Positions 60,422-64,000 of a stretch of DNA of 64,000 nt are shown here, piece after piece; within the stretch, counting starts at the first letter, position 1; every line of letters starts with the position of its first letter. This DNA is from Kiritimatiellia bacterium (GTDB taxonomy: Bacteria; Verrucomicrobiota; Kiritimatiellia; RFP12; UBA1067): positions 1-64,000 of the forward strand of contig JAFWKK010000071.1 in assembly GCA_017514235.1 (NCBI GenBank), in the 5' to 3' direction. A model generated the notes under the pieces. That model saw only the letters and a program-made list of their open reading frames with translations. It did not search any database and was not told the DNA's origin. Made by a program: the position numbers and the translations under genes.

Positions 60422-61837
60422 ATGCTTTTCACGTCGATAGAGTTCCTGTTCCTGTTCCTGCCGGTGGCGCTGGCGGGGTATTTTCTGCTGCCGTTCCGCT
60501 ATGGGCTGAAGAACCTGTGGCTGCTTGCCGCCAGCCTGCTGTTCTACGCCTGGGGAGAGCCGACGTTCGTCTTCGTCATGCTCGGCTCCATTGCGTTCAA
60601 CTACCTGATGGCTCTCTTGATCGGTGCCGTCAGGGAGCGCAGGGGCGCAGTCAGGGCGGTGCTGACCGCAGCGATTGCCGGCAACCTGGCGGTGATCGGT
60701 CTCTGGAAGTACGCGAACTTCGTCACGGCAACGCTGCGAGGATGGTTCCCGTCGCTGCATGGAGCGATACCACAGACCTCGTTCGTCCTGCCGATCGGCA
60801 TATCGTTCTTCACGTTCCAGGCGATGAGCTATGTGGTGGACGTCTTCCGGGGCTCCGTGAGGGTTCAGCGCAATCCGCTGAAACTCGCGCTTTACATCGC
60901 GCTCTTCCCGCAGCTGATTGCAGGCCCTATCGTGCGTTATTCGACCGTATGCGAGCAGATCGAGAGCCGCCATACGACGCTCGACATGTTCGCGCGCGGC
61001 GTTTTGCGTTTCCTGTACGGATTCAACAAGAAGATGCTGCTCGCGAACCTGTTTGCCGCAGTGGCCGACAAGGCGTTCGGGATGTCCGATCCCGGCTGCG
61101 GCATGGCATGGCTGGGGGCGGCGTGCTACACGCTTCAGATATTCTTCGACTTCAGCGGCTATTCCGACATGGCGATCGGCCTCGGGCTTGTCTTTGGGTT
61201 TCGCTTCCTTGAAAACTTCGACTATCCGTATGTCTCGAAGACGGTGACGGAGTTCTGGCGGCGCTGGCACATGTCGCTCGGCAGCTGGTTCCGCGACTAC
61301 GTCTACTTTCCGCTCGGGGGCTCTCGCGTAGGCAAGTCGCGTCTCGTCCTGAACCTGGCGGTCGTCTGGACGCTGACGGGCGTTTGGCACGGGGCGAACT
61401 GGACGTTCATCCTCTGGGGTGCTCTATACGGAGCGCTTATCACGGTCGAGAAGCTTGCGGACCTGCCGCGGCGTGTCGAGGCGAAGCCAGTTCTGCGTGC
61501 GATCTGCCAGCCGTTCACACTTTTGGCAGTTGTTCTCGGCTGGGTGCTTTTTCGCGCGACGGACCTGCCGGCGGCAGCCGCCTACCTGAAGGCCATGTTC
61601 AGCTTTGGCGCTGGAGCCGTTCCCGGCCTTGCAGCGCATCAGTTCGGCGAGATCGCGACCGTCATGTGCTTCGGGCTGCTGCTGTCCACGCCGCTAGTAC
61701 GCGACCTGCGTCGGCGTCTTGACGGTTCGGCCGTTGCAGTTGCGGTCGACGGGATCGTTCAGCTGGCGCTTTTCGCATGCGGTGTCTCGTACCTTGTGAT
61801 CTCCGCATACAATCCGTTCATCTATTTCAATTTCTGA
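60422..61837 (+). CDS. MBOAT-family O-acyltransferase (AlgI/DltB-like)
   Basis: The 471-residue integral membrane protein has the AlgI-type start 'MLFTSIEFLFLFLPVALAGYF', 'LLFYAWGEPTFVFVML', 'LPIGISFFTFQAMSYVVDVF', 'LYIALFPQLIAGPIVRY', 'FFDFSGYSDMAIGLG', 'FWRRWHMSLGSWFRDYVYFPLGG' (in pieces) and the catalytic His block 'LTGVWHGANWTFILWG'. It moves acyl groups across the membrane for O-acetylation of a surface polysaccharide. It forms the usual pair with the AlgJ-like protein after 2 nt. Confidence 0.95.
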   Translation: MLFTSIEFLFLFLPVALAGYFLLPFRYGLKNLWLLAASLLFYAWGEPTFVFVMLGSIAFNYLMALLIGAVRERRGAVRAVLTAAIAGNLAVIGLWKYANFVTATLRGWFPSLHGAIPQTSFVLPIGISFFTFQAMSYVVDVFRGSVRVQRNPLKLALYIALFPQLIAGPIVRYSTVCEQIESRHTTLDMFARGVLRFLYGFNKKMLLANLFAAVADKAFGMSDPGCGMAWLGAACYTLQIFFDFSGYSDMAIGLGLVFGFRFLENFDYPYVSKTVTEFWRRWHMSLGSWFRDYVYFPLGGSRVGKSRLVLNLAVVWTLTGVWHGANWTFILWGALYGALITVEKLADLPRRVEAKPVLRAICQPFTLLAVVLGWVLFRATDLPAAAAYLKAMFSFGAGAVPGLAAHQFGEIATVMCFGLLLSTPLVRDLRRRLDGSAVAVAVDGIVQLALFACGVSYLVISAYNPFIYFNF

Positions 61838-61839
61838 CG

Positions 61840-63060
61840 ATGGGAAAGGCAGGTTTCGCAAGGCTGGTCGTTTCGGGCGCTTTCCTCGCGCTCTCAGCGT
61901 CTTTTGCCGTGCCGACGGCAGGGACGTTTGCAACGGCCTTCAGGAAGAAAGGCAAGGCTTCGGTCCAGCGCCGCATCGCTTCCGCGCGCAAGGCCGCCGA
62001 GTCGAGGTTTCCGCAGCGCCTGACCTTCGTGACGTTGAACGGGCTGTTCGTACGGCTTGTCGGGCAGCATTCCTGCAACGGTGTCGTGAAGACGAAGCCT
62101 CACGGGATCCTCCTGCAGCCACATGCCAATTTGGTCAAGACCGAGAAGGCTGCCGGGCGGATGCGTAGGTTCTCCGACTTTTGCGAGCGGCATGGCGCGA
62201 AATTCCTCTACGTGCAGTTGCCGAGGAAGCTCGACGTCTCTAACCGCATCCTGCCTGCCGGAGTTGTCGAGCGTGCCAATGACAATGTCCGCCGGATGCT
62301 AGGGTCGATTGCGGAGGCAGGGGTTGCGCATGTCGACGTGCGTGCAGACTTCGCGGCCACGCCTGACGACGTGGCGCGAAACTTCTACCGCACCGACCAC
62401 CATTGGCGCAACGACGCGGCGTTCCGCATGGCCGGGCGGCTGGCGGCGGAGATCGCCGTGCGCTGCGCCGCGCCAGAAGCCGACGCGCACCGTGCGGCCG
62501 AGCTGCTTTCGCCGGACGCCTGGACGCGCGAGGTGCACCCCTGCTGTTTTCTCGGCAGCCTCGGACGCCGCACGGGTCCGCTCTTCGCCGGGCTGGACGA
62601 CCTCGCTGTACTGCGCCCGCGTTTTGCGACGCGGATGTCAATTAGCATTCCGTCGAAGCGCATATCCCTGTCCGGAACGTTCGAAGACACTAACATGCGC
62701 CGCGCCGACGAGGCGCTGGCAGGGTCGAAGTCGTTCGTTACGGATGCCTATTCGGCCCTTTACGTAGGCGGAATATACCCGCTTGTCGTGCATGAGAACC
62801 GGAACGCACCGCTTCGCAAGCGCGTGCTTCTCATAGGCGACAGCTTTGCGCGCCCGGTGGAGGCGTTTTTGTCGGTGGCAGTGCGTAGGCTTGACGTCGT
62901 CGACCCGCGGCGGACGGCACGGAACTTCAGCATTGCAGGATACGTGCGGCAGACGAAGCCGGACATCGTGATTCAGATGATCAATCCGAGTTCGCTGGGC
63001 GTTGACAAGATGAAAGGTCCGAAGACCGGTCGCGCCGCCATGTTCGAATACGGCCTGTAG
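61840..63060 (+). CDS. DHHW/AlgJ-like O-acetyltransferase partner
   Basis: The 406-residue protein has an N-terminal export signal or anchor (about residues 8-30), then an SGNH-like fold: 'FCERHGAKFLYVQLPRKLDVS', 'FYRTDHHWRNDAAFRMAG' (the DHHW motif) and 'VLLIGDSFARPVEAFLSV' (catalytic Ser in GDS). AlgJ/AlgX-type proteins complete O-acetylation of alginate-like polymers in the periplasm after an MBOAT partner supplies acetyl groups. ATG 61840 starts 2 nt after the MBOAT stop region; the open frame upstream belongs to the previous gene. Confidence 0.87.
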   Translation: MGKAGFARLVVSGAFLALSASFAVPTAGTFATAFRKKGKASVQRRIASARKAAESRFPQRLTFVTLNGLFVRLVGQHSCNGVVKTKPHGILLQPHANLVKTEKAAGRMRRFSDFCERHGAKFLYVQLPRKLDVSNRILPAGVVERANDNVRRMLGSIAEAGVAHVDVRADFAATPDDVARNFYRTDHHWRNDAAFRMAGRLAAEIAVRCAAPEADAHRAAELLSPDAWTREVHPCCFLGSLGRRTGPLFAGLDDLAVLRPRFATRMSISIPSKRISLSGTFEDTNMRRADEALAGSKSFVTDAYSALYVGGIYPLVVHENRNAPLRKRVLLIGDSFARPVEAFLSVAVRRLDVVDPRRTARNFSIAGYVRQTKPDIVIQMINPSSLGVDKMKGPKTGRAAMFEYGL

Positions 63061-63062
63061 CC

Positions 63063-63995
63063 TTATTCCTCAGGTGCGCCGGGCATGCGGTTGTCAGGCG
63101 TGTAGTCGAAGAGCTCCCCTATCTTCGCGTTATACTCCGGCGGGTCGAACTGCGCGTTCCCGCCTGACGGCGAGAAGGTCATTTCGCCGAACCGGTAGGA
63201 GCCGTCGTCAAGCCGGTAGAAGTCGACCCGCACGAACTCAAAGCCGTCCGCCAGCGTTTCGGCGAGGCTGAGCAGCTCGTCCAGGTTGTCTGGCCGAGGC
63301 GGCGGCTCCAGTGGCTCCATGCCAGGAAGGTTGTACCTGAACGGAGTCGGTTTCCAGTCTCGGTCCATGAAGACGAAGCGCAACCGCTCGTCTTTCCTCG
63401 ACATGAACTCGACATGATGCGCCCTGCCCTTGTAGCACCACACCTTCCAGTCGTGCAACTCTCCGTCGGAGTTCTCGACGTATTCTTCTGCGATGATCTT
63501 GCGCGGGATGTTGGCGTACTGCAGTTGCGGCGACATCATGAAGGCATAGTTCGTAGCCAGCCAGCCGGACATTTCGGCGCGGAGCTGGGGAATGTCGAGG
63601 GATGCCTTGTCTTCGACTATGCGGATCATGTGTGACCCGTGGTTTGCCTTGAGGACGAAGCGCTGCGGCAGCGCGGCGAAGTCAACGTCTTCCGCACGGT
63701 CCCAGACGCCGAGCAGGGGGATGAGGTACTGCGCCCCTATCTTGCCCGCGACCCATTCGCGGACGGCGTACTTGTCGGCAAGTCTTGTGAGGAGCGGTGT
63801 GTCGGCGGTGAGCTTCAGGCACTGTATCTTGTCGCAGAACGTCTGCGGTGCGTCAAGGTTCAGCATGACGTCTGGGTTCTTGGCGTACCACCAGCGGATG
63901 ACCGATTCGCGCAGTTTTTCGCGCGGGAGAGCGAGATTCGCGAGATACCTGTTGTCGGCGCTTCGCACCTGCGCGGTCCGGAGGTTCGCCATCAT
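63063..63995 (-). CDS. TupA-like ATP-grasp protein
   Basis: The 310-residue reverse-strand frame has the TupA-like ATP-grasp pattern: 'LTRLADKYAVREWVAGKIGAQYLIPLLGVWD' (in pieces), 'RFVLKANHGSHMIRIVED', 'PRKIIAEEYVE', 'DWKVWCYKGRAHHVEF' and 'FVRVDFYRLDDGSYRFGEMTFSPSGG'. TupA of Gram-positive cells is involved in teichuronopeptide synthesis; homologues occur in capsule clusters and may attach amino acids to polysaccharides. It converges on the AlgJ-like gene. ATG 63995 is close to the window edge, so a longer N-terminus cannot be excluded. Confidence 0.85.
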   Translation of the reverse strand: MMANLRTAQVRSADNRYLANLALPREKLRESVIRWWYAKNPDVMLNLDAPQTFCDKIQCLKLTADTPLLTRLADKYAVREWVAGKIGAQYLIPLLGVWDRAEDVDFAALPQRFVLKANHGSHMIRIVEDKASLDIPQLRAEMSGWLATNYAFMMSPQLQYANIPRKIIAEEYVENSDGELHDWKVWCYKGRAHHVEFMSRKDERLRFVFMDRDWKPTPFRYNLPGMEPLEPPPRPDNLDELLSLAETLADGFEFVRVDFYRLDDGSYRFGEMTFSPSGGNAQFDPPEYNAKIGELFDYTPDNRMPGAPEE

Positions 63996-64000
63996 CTTCT

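Noticed and set aside
1..64000. tRNA, rRNA and CRISPR loci
   Set aside because: No tRNA-like cloverleaf, rRNA segment or repeat-spacer array was recognised in the few intergenic regions; a tRNAscan/CRISPR run would settle it.

Overview
The window looks like a chromosomal segment of a GC-rich, Gram-negative anaerobe. The best guess is a host-associated Kiritimatiellota/Verrucomicrobiota-type bacterium. That is an inference from the gene content: ECF sigma/anti-sigma genes joined to large beta-helix surface proteins, GH20-like and GH109 glycosidases, an LA_2272-type surface-repeat protein, class I fumarase, thiGH plus bioB, and no ribosomal or phage genes. No RNA gene, CRISPR array or intact transposon was found.

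Layout. 0-1.5 kb: an AAA/DUF4143 ATPase behind a perfect sigma-70 promoter and three 23-bp direct repeats. 1.7-6.3 kb: surface cassette 1 (ECF sigma, zinc-finger anti-sigma, beta-helix protein, GH20-like enzyme), then a LacI-family remnant. 7.0-19.5 kb: one unidirectional run of eleven sulfur genes (two glutamate-cysteine ligase-type enzymes, an EgtC-like amidohydrolase, a PatB/MalY C-S lyase, ThiS, ThiF, an exported protein with two thioredoxin-like domains, ThiG, ThiH, LarE, BioB). 19.5-24.3 kb: a broken third beta-helix gene with a GH20-like gene, a NagX-like acyltransferase and a ceramidase-like protein. 24.3-31.1 kb: cassette 2 with a second ECF sigma, an anti-sigma fused in frame to a beta-helix protein, a GH20-like enzyme, a putative glycosidase and a phosphoesterase. 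31.3-50.4 kb: mostly housekeeping (fba, purM, gatCA, cyclophilin, DUF1015, DUF2062, ligA, dsbD, citrate synthase, ybeY, proA) with an inserted glycan block (TetR, GH2, MFS, GH109). 50.5-53.2 kb: a reverse-strand pair (zinc-ribbon membrane protein and coiled-coil lipoprotein). 53.3-54.7 kb: two-subunit class I fumarase. 54.7-64 kb: an envelope-polymer cluster that opens with a protein carrying three exact 11-residue YGGP-type repeats, translationally coupled to a radical SAM/SPASM enzyme, followed by a GT2 glycosyltransferase, a Stealth phosphotransferase, a CDP-glycerol-type polymerase, an MBOAT acyltransferase, a DHHW/AlgJ-like protein and an ATP-grasp protein.

Three systems stand out. (1) In the sigma/anti-sigma/surface cassettes the anti-sigma zinc finger, a membrane segment and a beta-helix passenger share one reading frame, while an internal ribosome binding site and signal peptide could give a second, exported product; both sigma genes carry the same GAAC-N17-CGTCTA promoter. 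(2) The YGGP-repeat protein and its radical SAM partner look like an uncharacterised peptide-modification pair. (3) The sulfur run puts homologues of three ergothioneine-pathway steps (A, C and E, without B or D) next to ThiS/ThiF, LarE, ThiGH and BioB, which suggests a gamma-glutamyl-cysteine-linked sulfur supply to cofactor synthesis.

Several genes have a TATAAT box ending only 6-10 nt before the start codon, implying leaderless or nearly leaderless transcripts.
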